Assembly (NCBI RefSeq): GCF_003865345.1
Contig: NZ_RMVE01000001.1
Coordinates: 620,001 to 684,000, forward strand
DNA length: 64,000 bases
Direction of reading: 5' to 3'
DNA from: Nonlabens xiamenensis
GTDB taxonomy: Bacteria > Bacteroidota > Bacteroidia > Flavobacteriales > Flavobacteriaceae
Position numbers and translations under genes: made by a program. The first letter of the stretch is position 1. Each line of letters begins with the position of its first letter. This document shows positions 27,441 through 37,060 of the stretch, one piece after another. The notes beneath the pieces are model-generated. The model was not told the DNA's origin and ran no database searches. It saw nothing but the letters and a program-made list of their open reading frames with translations.

Positions 27441-28128
27441 CGGTCAATAGAGGTTCATCACGCAGTCGCAGTAGGATTTGTGCTACGGCAATGGTGTCTT
27501 TTTCACAATAGGTGGCAATGCGCTGTATATCTTTTTCTTTATAATATACGTCTCTCACTTGGGATCCGTCGATATCATCTTTGGGTGAGGGGATGCCCAG
27601 TATACGTGTCAGGAGTTTCAAGCTGGTAAAGTGCTTATAATCACCAAACTTCCACAGTTCCATGGTATCTAAATGTGGTACTTCCCAAGGTTTTTTTCCA
27701 AAGAGATTGAGCTTTTCTGGCAAGGGAATTTCATGGATCACCATACGTCTGGCGATATATGGAAAATCAAATTCCTTACCGTTATGTGCACAAAGCAGGT
27801 GCATCCGCCCTGAGAAATGCTCGTTCAGCATATCGGCAAAATCAAGTAACAATTGATGTTCTGTTCCTGTGAAACTCTTGGTACGAAATTCCCGCTGGCC
27901 ACGCTGTACAAAATAGCCTACAGATATACAGACAATCTTGCCAAATTCTGCCCAGATGCCGGCACGATCGTAGAATTCTTCAGGATCAAATTCGTCTTTG
28001 CGCTGATATTTGGTCTTATCGGCATAGAGTTGTTGGTCGATCAGGTCAAGATCATCAAAATGGGAATATTGCGGAACAGTCTCGATATCCAGAAACAGGA
28101 TATGCTCCAGGCCTATTTTTTTGATCAT
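27418..28128 (-). CDS. DEDDy 3'-5' exonuclease (PolB-like)
   Basis: 236 aa. The three exonuclease motifs are visible: LFLDIETVP (DxE) near residue 13, AHNGKEFDFPYIARR with Asp near 120, and YCEKDTIAVAQ (Y-x3-D) near 215. It matches the predicted 3'-5' exonuclease family related to the PolB proofreading domain, seen as a stand-alone protein in flavobacteria. It sits 17 nt downstream of the pbp1A gene and overlaps the ABC ATPase, so it is in the same leftward operon. Target, DNA or RNA, is unknown. Confidence 0.85.
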   Translation of the reverse strand: MIKKIGLEHILFLDIETVPQYSHFDDLDLIDQQLYADKTKYQRKDEFDPEEFYDRAGIWAEFGKIVCISVGYFVQRGQREFRTKSFTGTEHQLLLDFADMLNEHFSGRMHLLCAHNGKEFDFPYIARRMVIHEIPLPEKLNLFGKKPWEVPHLDTMELWKFGDYKHFTSLKLLTRILGIPSPKDDIDGSQVRDVYYKEKDIQRIATYCEKDTIAVAQILLRLRDEPLLTDENIISK

Positions 28129-28145
28129 ATGTTAGGTTTTAGCGA

Positions 28146-30503
28146 TTACATATCCAATTCGCCCGCTCCATCCTTGTCACCACCGTCCTCATCCAGGCCA
28201 TTCCCCTGAGCCTCTTCATATACCTCACAATTCACTTCAATGGATAAATTCTCTGGAGCCTCAAAAGCTTCCTGAGAAATTTCTAGGCTCTCGTCCTCAT
28301 AGACGTGTTTCATATAGCTTCCCCATAGTGGTAAAGCCATGGCAGCACCCTGACCATATTTGGTGGACTTGAAGTGCACTGAGCGATCATCGGCACCTAC
28401 CCAAACACCTGTAACCAAATTAGGTACCATACCCATAAACCAGCCATCAGAATTATTTTGGGTCGTTCCTGTTTTACCAGCAATAGGGTTTTTAAAGTCA
28501 TAAGGATAATCCGTCATGATTTCTTTATAATAATCTGTACCCGCGAGGTATTTGCTATTGCCCCTGAGTCTTACGCCACTACCAATTTTGGTGACTCCTT
28601 CCATGAGATTAACCGTGACATAAGCCGTTTCAGGATTCATGACATCCTTACCATCTGGTCTGTATTGGTACAGGACGGTTCCGTTTTTATCTTCTATACT
28701 GGTGACCAATACTGGTTCATTGCGTATACCTGCGTTGGCAAAAACACCATAAGCACCAACCATTTCATAAAGACTTACATCGGCCGTTCCCAGGGCCAAT
28801 GAAGGCACGGCATCAATGTTTTTGGTGTTGATACCCAACTGCGCCACCCGATCGATCACAGGTTGTGGACCTACTTCATCCATCAAGCGGGCGGAAATAG
28901 TATTTTTTGATTTGGCCAAAGCCTCCTGTAAAGTCAGGATGTTACCATAGTCTCCGCCGGAATCTTTTGGGGTCCAATCTTTGGTGTTCCCGTGTTTTCC
29001 AGCAGGAATTGTATACTCACCGTCCGGGTATTTTTTACAAGGACTATAATGCAACAAATCAACCGCAGTGGAATACAGGAAAGGTTTAAAGGTAGATCCG
29101 GCCTGACGCCTTCCTTTTTTCACATGATCAAACTTAAAATGTTTGTGATTGATCCCTCCTACCCAAGCCTTGACATGACCTGTTTGTGGTTCCATGGACA
29201 TCAAACCTACATGTAGGAATTGTTTGTGATACCTAATGGAGTCCATCGGAGTCATGATAGTATCCCGCTCCTTATGTTCTGCATTCCAATCAAAGACGGT
29301 CATCTCTGTTTCTGTGTTGAAGCTTTCAACGACTTCTTCTTCAGAAAGGCCTTTTTGTTTTAATTGCCTCCATCTTTCAGAGCGTTTCATAGCAGATTTT
29401 AAAGTGCGCTCTATTTCCTTTTCAGATAAATCGGTAAAAGGAGCTGTTTTGTTGCGCTTCATCTGGTGGTCAAATTCATTTTGCAGATTGGTCATATGAC
29501 GTACCATGGAGTTTTCTGCAATCTTTTGCAAACGGTAATCGATGGTGACGTTCACCTTCAGTCCATCGTTGTAAAGATTGTAATTCTTACCTGTCTCTGG
29601 GTTTTCATGTTCACTGGCCCAATTTTTCAGCCAATCCCTTAAGTACTCCCTAAAATAAGTTCCCATTCCGTCATTGTGGCCTTCTGGATTCCAGTCCAGG
29701 ACAATCGGTTGTTCCCTTAGGCTGTCCTTTACCGATTCTTTCATCTTTCCATTGCGCACCATTTGAACAAACACCTGATTACGTCTTTGCGTCACATTTT
29801 TAACGGAGTTACTATTTCTTTTTGGGTTATAAAGCGCAGGGTTTTTGAGCATGGATACCAGAACTGCGCTTTCTTCTACTGTAAGTTGGCTAGGCTCTTT
29901 ACCAAAATAAATATTAGAAGCAGAACGAATACCAATTGCCTGATACAGGAAATCAAATTCGTTCAGGTATTGGGTAATGATTTCCTCTTTGGTATATTGT
30001 TTTTCCAGTCGTGTAGCGATGATCCATTCTCTGATCTTCTGGATGACCCGCTCCACTCGATTGGTGCTGGCGTCTTCAGTAAAATAGAGTTTGGCCAGCT
30101 GTTGGGTAATTGTACTGGCTCCTCCTTTTGTTCCTAAAAAAACCGCAGCCCGGGTGGTTCCGTAACCATCAATACCACTGTGTTCAAAAAACCTTTCATC
30201 TTCGGTAGAAACCAGAGCATCGATCAGATGTTTGGGCAGATCGTCATATTTTATAGGTTTCCTGTTGTCAGTATAGAAACTACCTAATGTTTTTCCATCG
30301 GCGGTTACGATCTCGGTGGCCAGTTCTGTTTGCGGATTCTCCAAACTGGTATGATCAGGAAGATCTCCAAAAATACCCCAAGCGGCCAAAAGGAATAATA
30401 GGATGATTAACCCCACGCCTATGGCATAGAGTTTCCAAAAAAACTTGATATTACTTTTTTTATCGGCCGTTTCGCTGACCTTTTTAGATTTAGTCTTTGC
30501 CAT
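28146..30503 (-). CDS. Class A penicillin-binding protein 1A (glycosyltransferase/transpeptidase)
   Basis: About 785 aa from the ATG at 30503 (MAKTKSKKVS); an ATG at 30521 is possible. A cytoplasmic basic tail and one membrane helix (YAIGVGLIILLFLLAAWGIFG) are followed by the glycosyltransferase domain (VSTEDERFFEHSGID, GGASTITQQLAKLYF). The transpeptidase domain has the active-site S-x-x-K (RQAGSTFKPFLY), S-x-N (SKNTISARL) and KTG (AGKTGTTQNNSDGWFMG). The C-terminus is acidic. It polymerises and cross-links peptidoglycan in the periplasm. It overlaps gldH by 14 nt. Confidence 0.95.
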   Translation of the reverse strand: MAKTKSKKVSETADKKSNIKFFWKLYAIGVGLIILLFLLAAWGIFGDLPDHTSLENPQTELATEIVTADGKTLGSFYTDNRKPIKYDDLPKHLIDALVSTEDERFFEHSGIDGYGTTRAAVFLGTKGGASTITQQLAKLYFTEDASTNRVERVIQKIREWIIATRLEKQYTKEEIITQYLNEFDFLYQAIGIRSASNIYFGKEPSQLTVEESAVLVSMLKNPALYNPKRNSNSVKNVTQRRNQVFVQMVRNGKMKESVKDSLREQPIVLDWNPEGHNDGMGTYFREYLRDWLKNWASEHENPETGKNYNLYNDGLKVNVTIDYRLQKIAENSMVRHMTNLQNEFDHQMKRNKTAPFTDLSEKEIERTLKSAMKRSERWRQLKQKGLSEEEVVESFNTETEMTVFDWNAEHKERDTIMTPMDSIRYHKQFLHVGLMSMEPQTGHVKAWVGGINHKHFKFDHVKKGRRQAGSTFKPFLYSTAVDLLHYSPCKKYPDGEYTIPAGKHGNTKDWTPKDSGGDYGNILTLQEALAKSKNTISARLMDEVGPQPVIDRVAQLGINTKNIDAVPSLALGTADVSLYEMVGAYGVFANAGIRNEPVLVTSIEDKNGTVLYQYRPDGKDVMNPETAYVTVNLMEGVTKIGSGVRLRGNSKYLAGTDYYKEIMTDYPYDFKNPIAGKTGTTQNNSDGWFMGMVPNLVTGVWVGADDRSVHFKSTKYGQGAAMALPLWGSYMKHVYEDESLEISQEAFEAPENLSIEVNCEVYEEAQGNGLDEDGGDKDGAGELDM

Positions 30504-30987
30504 TTTGACTTTGTTTTTCAATGCTGTACCCTACATCTAATATGCCATTAAGGAAAGCGTCTCCGTTAACGGATCCATTTTTTCTCATGGCATGGCGTAG
30601 GGAAAGTTGGTAAGTGCCGCTTTCGCGAAAGCGAACACCTTCCTTCAGCCATAATTTATTCTCAAAGACGTCACCAGACCCGCTTCCTAAAAACTCGCCT
30701 TGTGGATTTGTCATTTGGTATTGTAATGTATCTGTAACGGTTTTTCCTTGTGGAAATTTCATTTGTGAGATGATCCACAGATTGTTATAAGGATAATCGT
30801 GTGTATTGCGCAAGTGGACATATAAATCGTACACCTGGGTGGTATCTGGTGAAATAATCTCAAAAACCTTTTCCTCATCCAGGGGCCAGCCCTGTTCGGG
30901 CATGGTTGCATAACCAGATGCCACTAGTTGGTCATCGCAAGAGACACAAATAAGTACGACAAAGAAAAGTAAGATCAATCTTTTCAC
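30490..30987 (-). CDS. gldH: Gliding motility lipoprotein GldH
   Basis: 165 aa with lipobox VSC (FFVVLICVSCDDQLV). The body matches flavobacterial GldH, including the VYDLYVHLRNTHDYPYNNLW and QMKFPQG-type strands. GldH is needed for gliding and affects T9SS-linked functions in Flavobacterium johnsoniae. Its place between ricT and pbp1A is the usual flavobacterial order. The palindromic repeat is read in frame as R-F-R-E-S. The start overlaps the ricT stop by 4 nt. Confidence 0.93.
   Translation of the reverse strand: MKRLILLFFVVLICVSCDDQLVASGYATMPEQGWPLDEEKVFEIISPDTTQVYDLYVHLRNTHDYPYNNLWIISQMKFPQGKTVTDTLQYQMTNPQGEFLGSGSGDVFENKLWLKEGVRFRESGTYQLSLRHAMRKNGSVNGDAFLNGILDVGYSIEKQSQNGKD
30618..30633. 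repeat. Palindromic repeat, site 7 (16 bp, in gldH)
   Basis: Perfect CGCTTTCGCGAAAGCG; translated R-F-R-E-S in GldH. Confidence 0.95.
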
Positions 30988-32330
30988 TTGGATTCAGGTT
31001 TTGGCGGTTTGTTATTGGACTGAGGTTTTCTGGGTTTACCAGAGCGGTTGCCAGGTTTTGAATTCTTGTTTGATTTGGCCGCAGTATTCTTATTGTTTTT
31101 ACCGCTGTTGCCTTTAGGGTTGCCGGACTTTGGCTTCCTGGAGTTTTGATTGGCCGATTGCTCTTTTTTCTGCTGTTGTGGGGCAGCTGATTTGTCACGA
31201 TTGCGATTGTTGCGACGTTTTTTCTTCCGACGCCCTCTGGATTTGGGTTGGTCAAAACGGGTCAGGCTATCCTGGCCTACCACATTTTCAAAACTGGTAG
31301 TCTCTTCCACGTAGAGTTCGCTGGCATACTCTTCTATACTGGCAACTTTTTCCTTGGCCTTGTTTTTGGCTACGATTTCATGTACCTGGTCCGTGGTGAG
31401 CGTGTGCCAATTCATCCATTCCCCTTCATAGCAATACCACATTAAGCCTTTAAAGATGTCAACCTTTTGGCAAAGAGCGGTACCTTTTTCTGTATAGAGT
31501 TTTTGGTTTTGTTTAGGGAAATCACTGAGGGCATCGAGATAGGTGTCGAGTTCGTAATTCAGACAACATTTGAGCTTTCCACATTGTCCTGCCAATTTTT
31601 GCGGATTAAGTGAAAGGTTTTGGTATCGTGCCGCGCCAGTGGTTACTGATCTGAAATCAGTCAACCAGGTTGAACAACAGAGTTCGCGTCCACAAGATCC
31701 AATGCCCCCTAATCTGGCAGCTTCTTGGCGCAGGCCGATCTGTCGCATCTCAATTCTGGTTTTAAATTCAGAAGCGTATTCTCTGATCAATTCTCTGAAA
31801 TCCACGCGTTCATCGGCGGTATAATAAAAGGTAGCTTTGGACGCATCACCTTGAAACTCAATATCTGAGATTTTCATTTTGAGATTCAATCTGATGGCGA
31901 TTTCTCTAGCCCGGACCTTCATAGGTTCCTCCTTTTCCCGTGCACTCACCCATTTGTCTACATCATTTTGACTTGCAATGCGGTAGATCACGGGTATATC
32001 ATCATTGATTTTGACGCGTTTGCGTTTCATCTGCACGCGTACGAGTTCGCCAGTCAGGGTCACGATACCTATATCATGTCCGTTTTGGGATTGGGTGGCG
32101 ACCACATCGCCTATTTTGAGGGGGAGATTTTCCTTGTTATGGAAATATTCTTTCCGACTATTTTTAAAACGTACCTCGACATAGTCAAAGGCTTGTTGTC
32201 CATCTGGTAGTTCCATATTGCCCAGCCAGTCAAAGACGGTCAATTTGTTACATCCAGAGGTGCCGCAGGTTCCATTATTCCTACATCCGCCCGGGGTACT
32301 GCCACCGGTTCCACAACTGCTACAGCTCAT
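30984..32330 (-). CDS. ricT: PSP1/RicT-family protein
   Basis: 448 aa. A Cys-rich N-terminus (MSCSSCGTGGSTPGGC...GTCGTSGC) precedes the PSP1 domain (about 50-330). This carries the cysteine clusters expected for the iron-sulfur RicT group: GSCGRELCCSTWL and GQCGKLKCCLNYELDTY. The C-terminal 100 residues are a low-complexity basic tail rich in Arg, Lys, Asn and Pro, unusual for Bacillus RicT and probably RNA-binding or disordered. It is first gene of the leftward operon with gldH, pbp1A, exonuclease and ABC ATPase. Confidence 0.88.
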   Translation of the reverse strand: MSCSSCGTGGSTPGGCRNNGTCGTSGCNKLTVFDWLGNMELPDGQQAFDYVEVRFKNSRKEYFHNKENLPLKIGDVVATQSQNGHDIGIVTLTGELVRVQMKRKRVKINDDIPVIYRIASQNDVDKWVSAREKEEPMKVRAREIAIRLNLKMKISDIEFQGDASKATFYYTADERVDFRELIREYASEFKTRIEMRQIGLRQEAARLGGIGSCGRELCCSTWLTDFRSVTTGAARYQNLSLNPQKLAGQCGKLKCCLNYELDTYLDALSDFPKQNQKLYTEKGTALCQKVDIFKGLMWYCYEGEWMNWHTLTTDQVHEIVAKNKAKEKVASIEEYASELYVEETTSFENVVGQDSLTRFDQPKSRGRRKKKRRNNRNRDKSAAPQQQKKEQSANQNSRKPKSGNPKGNSGKNNKNTAAKSNKNSKPGNRSGKPRKPQSNNKPPKPESK

Positions 32331-32491
32331 GTTTTGATTCTTATATAGTGACGCTTAAGGAGTTGTCTCCAAAAGCGGAAAGTTTACTCAATGATGTAAA
32401 TATAGGAATTATACCGCTAGGGAATAAGGTTGGTTAAAATTGTTGGGTTGTGATGCGACTCAAGGGTTTGAAGTTTCCCAATAGAGGGATT
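32331..32491. other. Spacer between A2M operon and ricT operon
   Basis: 160 nt with no gene. It must hold the A2M operon's end and the ricT promoter; I see no perfect TAnnTTTG element and no strong terminator hairpin. Confidence 0.4.
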
Positions 32492-35400
32492 TTATTCAGC
32501 GAGGATTTTGATTTTTACTCCCTGTTGCCAATTTTTGAATTCGTCGGTATAATAGAGATAGACTGAACTCGCTGGCGCATTAAAAGTTCCAGGGATTTCT
32601 GTCTTGAGATCTAGGAATATGGTTTTTTTGTCATTTGGCCCCATCTCCCTCCAATACAAAACCAAAAACTGATCAAAAATTTCATAGTAATCTACCTGTT
32701 TTTTATCCAAGAGTTCCTTTAGTTGCCATAATTGCAACGAGCTACCTGAAGGAATACCAATTTTTGCGGTGGTCATGGGTACTGGTGTATCAAGCTTATT
32801 TTCCACCTCTACCATGATCCTAAAGGTTTCACCTACTACTGCAGTGGGATTTTGAATATTGGTTTTTAGTTGTACATCACAGTTTTCGGCAGACTGAGGT
32901 AGCTCGGTGTTCCAAAAGGCTTGAACGGTAAAAGGAAATTGAGCGTTGGAGTCAGCAAAAGTGATAGAAAGATCCTGCACGCCAGTTGACATATATTTTT
33001 CCAGTCCCGGGAGCATCACTTTGCCATTGATGGCCGAGCTTAAGTCAACAAATATTTTTTTGTCATTTATAAATAAGTAGGATTCCGTTAGGTTTTCCGA
33101 TACTAATTGTTTTCGCTTTTTGGTGTATTCAATAAGAGCTTTTAAAGCCATAGAGGTAGATTGGGTATTTCCAAATTTTCCGTTACGTCGTTGTGAGACA
33201 ATATATTCGATTCCTTTTGCTTCAATAACTGGATTTTCTGCATCTCTTGATAATGCCATCACGGTGAAAGCGGCAGTTTCTACAGCCATCGCATTTCCAT
33301 TTGATCTTGTAATAGTAGCAGTTACGGGTAATTCTCCGAATCCATATTGATCAATGTTATCTTTGATTAATTTCATGAGAAACTTGCGATCTTCCTGCAA
33401 ATTCATCTTCATACTGAATAGCGCTAACATTGCCAATCTATAGGAATCATTTTGGGCTATGGCCAAAGATTTGGCGACTTGGTATTCACGCATAACTTCT
33501 TTACCAAAGCCGGATTCTCCCAAGACATAGGTGATATAAGCATTATTCACTTCTTGAGGTGCTGCTGAGAAACCATATTTTCCATGATTCTGTTTGAAAC
33601 CTCCTCGACCGTCTCTTCTATTCAGTAAAAATTCTTTAGTACGCTTTAGCATTTGTTGATCGACTCCGTTATATACTTCCTGCATTTCCATGAATTCCAT
33701 CAAACCATAAGCACTTAATGCCTCGTGGGGAGGGGTGTCTCCATACCATTCAAATCCGTTTTGCGAAGTCTCGTAGGCGGCAAGTTTTTTATATCCTTTC
33801 TTAATATAGGCTAATGCTTGTGCCTCTACTTTAGGATAGGAAGTTTCAGTTTCCCTAAGATATTTTAAAACCAGTATATTAGGATAGGTGGTAGATGAAA
33901 CCTGTTCAAAACAACCATGGGGCTCCCTAAGTATAGACGCTATGCCGTCCATCGTCTCTCCAATGATGTTGGTATAAACGATAAGTTCTGCCTTTAAGGT
34001 TCCTGGTATTGGCTGTCCAACATCAAATTTCTTTACTCCACTTTTAAGTCCGCTCCAGGAGTTTTGGGCAGGGAAATAAGGAGTTAATACCTGAATGGGT
34101 CGCTCTGTTCTGTCTTGCAGGTCTCCAGCTTCTAGGGAAACCTTTATTTTTCCTGTTGTGGTTTTTGCGGTTGGAGTGACCGTAATCTCACGATAGTTAT
34201 AGCTATTACTAGGTATGTTTGCAGTCCAATGCGTGTCATTTTGTTCCAGTAGCTTGATTTGGTTGGGGAGGTCAATTTGAACTTTCGCTTCTAAGGATTT
34301 ATTTGTAGTATTTAAGATTCTAATGGGCAGCTGCAAGGTGTCGTTTAGGGTAAGATAAGAAGGTAGTTTCAAGTCTAGTCCCAACGGTTTATTGGTGGCA
34401 AACAAGGTGGTATCCCTTCCCACTAATCCATTAACTCCTATACCTTCAGTCGTGATGGCAAAAGAAGTCAATTCGTCTGAGGTGTAGAAATCAAAATCTG
34501 ATCTCCCGTTGATATCAGTCTGGATTACTGGGTTCCAGTATAATGTCTTTCTAAAATCGGTACGTTTTTCAGATAACTCTGTATTTTGATATACAGGCAT
34601 GTAAAACGCTTTTGGGGAGTAAAGTTGCTGGTTGTCGATTGTATGAAAAAGAGCGGTTGAGTAATTATTGAATTTTTTTTGTTTAAATAAGACTTTTCCT
34701 TCACCCGTCAATGGATCTAACTTTTTTGTATTTACGATGATCACCCCATTGGTTCCACCCTCGCCAAACATAGCGCTGGCTGAGGCACCTTTGATCACCG
34801 TTAAGCTATATATGTCTTCAAAATCAAGGAGGTGCGTCCTAGAGATTAAACCGGCATCGGCATTGATGGGAAATCCATCTACTACCAATAAAGGAGCGGT
34901 ATTTGATTTGATGGAGGATATTCCTCTCAATGAGATCATTGCCTTTGCATTAGGAGTATTTTCGGCAGCAGTGATTTGTACTCCAGGAATAAGACCTTGT
35001 AGCGCTTGAAGATAATTGTTATAAAGTTCGTTTTTAATCGTATAATTTGCTATGGTCGTGACTCTAACCATACTGGAGCTACTTGTACTATATCCAACCA
35101 CAACTACCTGATCAAGAGATGAGCTCAAGGATAAATTTGCATTGCTTACTACCTCGCCGGTTAGGGGTGGATCAGTGGGTTCAAGATTGGGTAATTCATA
35201 CACGTTTGGTGTTTCATCAATAGCAAGAGCGCCAATTTCTTCTTTAGTAAGTTGGGAAAAGGTTTTATAATCTCCTTTGGTAATTCTAAGCGGCTGGGCG
35301 TCTTTTGTATAGGCCATAAGCAGCAGTCGAGAATTTTTAGTGACCTGAAAAGAAAAATATCCTGATTCATCAGTCTGTAAATCAAGTACCTTATTGATGA

Positions 35401-37057
35401 GGGGATCAAAAAGTAAAAGTTGCGCTTTCACCGGTTTACCTGTAATGTCAGTCACCCTTCCGTACTGCACGTTCAAACGCTCTGGAATAGTAGGGTTGTT
35501 GAGGTTTTTATGATTCAAATACGTACGCCAGCCATGAGTGAGCATGACTAAATCCAAATACTCAAATGCTTTCTCTTCTTCTGGGTTAAAATAGAATTGA
35601 GGATTATGAACTTTTCCGCTTAGTTCAGACGATACAAGTAGTTGGGATAGTATGTGATCATCCTCATTTTCGACAAAAGTCAACAAATTATTGTCTGTGA
35701 TAGCAAGAGAAAGATTAGAAGGGACGGGAAAGCCATTCTGGTCCAAAGTTTTGATTTCTACGTGCACTTTTTCCCTTGTTTTAAAAAAACTTTTTTCCAA
35801 GTCAATTTGAATGTCCAACTGATTGCTGGGGTTAAGGAATAAGAGGCGTTCTGCGACCTTTACGTCACTCTTATTGATCAATGTAGTTTTAACGATTCCA
35901 GATTCCTGGATTTGTTTAGGCAATTGAAATGTCGCCTTATTCTCTTCTATCGGTAGTGTAGTGGTAAGCAGTTTAGAATTTGCGTTTTCCACAATCATGA
36001 GCAAGGTATCCTCATTGTTTGAAAAAACCTGAAATTCAATGAATTTTCCTTTTTCCTGACAGGTAAAACTGGTACCGAATTGTGCTGTCTCAGGAAGTGG
36101 AATCAGACTGTCGGATACTACAGGTTGAATGAGTCGGGCAAAGTATTTATTAGTTCTAGGTGTCCAATTGAACCAGCCCATTCCATCGTGCGCACTCTCA
36201 AAATTAACTACTTTCGTTCCGTTTTGGTCTAGAATCTCTCCAGCTACATCAACGGGCTTACCGAATTCGTTGATGGCTTTGAATGCCATCTTCCCTGGAT
36301 TGTTCTGTATGGCGGTACCACTTTCTGGCATGAATTGAAGATCAATTTTATTCAGGGTAACCGGAATACTTTTTGAAATGGATTCCCTGCTACCTTGATA
36401 GGGAATCTGTATGTTCAAAATGGCGTCGGTGGTATTTAAATTCGGGGGGAGTTCAAAATTGATTATTGTATCACCATTACTGTCGGATAGGCTTTCATCC
36501 TGCTGGATGATCCTTCCAGCTATTTTGATCTGGTATTCAACTTTTTGATTCGGCAAGCTTCTGTTTTGAAGGTCTCGAAGTGCTAATGTGGCTTGAACGT
36601 CGCTACCTGGCCCGTAGGCGGTTTTTTCAAAGTCCAGGGTCATCAGTAATCTTGGTTGAACAATTTTTTGAATGATGATTTCCTTTTCAAAATAATCATT
36701 GACATTGGATATCATCATATTGGTATATGTTCTCAGTTTATAAATTCCACCGGGCCACTCTTTTTGGATATGGAAATCTCCTATTGAATAGCCCTGATTA
36801 ATACTTAATTTTATTTGTTTGGCTATGTTGCCTTCAGGAGATATGAGTTGAGCATGTAGGATCTCGCTCAAACGGGTAGGTTGGTTTTTTCCATCTGTGA
36901 TATAAGTCTTGAACCATATTGTCTCTTCAGGCATGTAAAGTGGTCGATCCGTTTGGGTATATATCTTTTCCAGTTGTTTTTGATTTTCAAGGGATTGACC
37001 GCTCAAAAGAATGGAAAACATGAGTAGAATCAAGAGCGTATTTTTCTTAAGAGACAT
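32492..37057 (-). CDS. Alpha-2-macroglobulin-family protein carrying a SusC-type TonB plug domain
   Basis: 1521 aa with a signal peptide (1-20). MG2-type start (about 31-135: EKIYTQTDRPLYMPEETIWF), further MG domains to about 520, then a carboxypeptidase-like domain (about 528-600, GRVTDITGKPVKAQLLL). A complete plug follows at 648-779 (QVVVVGYSTSS, LQGLIPGVQI, ISLRGISSIKSN, PLLVVDGFP, ASASAMFGEGGTNGVIIVNTK). Next comes the A2M region (WNPVIQTDINGRSDFDFY), the thioester motif PHGCFEQ with C1049 and Q1052, and an alpha/alpha toroid. The 3-nt gap to the barrel gene upstream implies one operon. A2M proteins trap proteases; coupling to a barrel is an inference. By eye its base composition is AT-rich in places. 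Confidence 0.88.
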   Translation of the reverse strand: MSLKKNTLLILLMFSILLSGQSLENQKQLEKIYTQTDRPLYMPEETIWFKTYITDGKNQPTRLSEILHAQLISPEGNIAKQIKLSINQGYSIGDFHIQKEWPGGIYKLRTYTNMMISNVNDYFEKEIIIQKIVQPRLLMTLDFEKTAYGPGSDVQATLALRDLQNRSLPNQKVEYQIKIAGRIIQQDESLSDSNGDTIINFELPPNLNTTDAILNIQIPYQGSRESISKSIPVTLNKIDLQFMPESGTAIQNNPGKMAFKAINEFGKPVDVAGEILDQNGTKVVNFESAHDGMGWFNWTPRTNKYFARLIQPVVSDSLIPLPETAQFGTSFTCQEKGKFIEFQVFSNNEDTLLMIVENANSKLLTTTLPIEENKATFQLPKQIQESGIVKTTLINKSDVKVAERLLFLNPSNQLDIQIDLEKSFFKTREKVHVEIKTLDQNGFPVPSNLSLAITDNNLLTFVENEDDHILSQLLVSSELSGKVHNPQFYFNPEEEKAFEYLDLVMLTHGWRTYLNHKNLNNPTIPERLNVQYGRVTDITGKPVKAQLLLFDPLINKVLDLQTDESGYFSFQVTKNSRLLLMAYTKDAQPLRITKGDYKTFSQLTKEEIGALAIDETPNVYELPNLEPTDPPLTGEVVSNANLSLSSSLDQVVVVGYSTSSSSMVRVTTIANYTIKNELYNNYLQALQGLIPGVQITAAENTPNAKAMISLRGISSIKSNTAPLLVVDGFPINADAGLISRTHLLDFEDIYSLTVIKGASASAMFGEGGTNGVIIVNTKKLDPLTGEGKVLFKQKKFNNYSTALFHTIDNQQLYSPKAFYMPVYQNTELSEKRTDFRKTLYWNPVIQTDINGRSDFDFYTSDELTSFAITTEGIGVNGLVGRDTTLFATNKPLGLDLKLPSYLTLNDTLQLPIRILNTTNKSLEAKVQIDLPNQIKLLEQNDTHWTANIPSNSYNYREITVTPTAKTTTGKIKVSLEAGDLQDRTERPIQVLTPYFPAQNSWSGLKSGVKKFDVGQPIPGTLKAELIVYTNIIGETMDGIASILREPHGCFEQVSSTTYPNILVLKYLRETETSYPKVEAQALAYIKKGYKKLAAYETSQNGFEWYGDTPPHEALSAYGLMEFMEMQEVYNGVDQQMLKRTKEFLLNRRDGRGGFKQNHGKYGFSAAPQEVNNAYITYVLGESGFGKEVMREYQVAKSLAIAQNDSYRLAMLALFSMKMNLQEDRKFLMKLIKDNIDQYGFGELPVTATITRSNGNAMAVETAAFTVMALSRDAENPVIEAKGIEYIVSQRRNGKFGNTQSTSMALKALIEYTKKRKQLVSENLTESYLFINDKKIFVDLSSAINGKVMLPGLEKYMSTGVQDLSITFADSNAQFPFTVQAFWNTELPQSAENCDVQLKTNIQNPTAVVGETFRIMVEVENKLDTPVPMTTAKIGIPSGSSLQLWQLKELLDKKQVDYYEIFDQFLVLYWREMGPNDKKTIFLDLKTEIPGTFNAPASSVYLYYTDEFKNWQQGVKIKILAE
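34721..35116 (-). other. Plug domain region inside the A2M gene
   Basis: Codes for residues 648-779 of the A2M protein, about 132 residues, equal in length to the plug of the SusC at 13477-16422 and with each of its landmark strands. Confidence 0.85.
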
Positions 37058-37060
37058 AGG

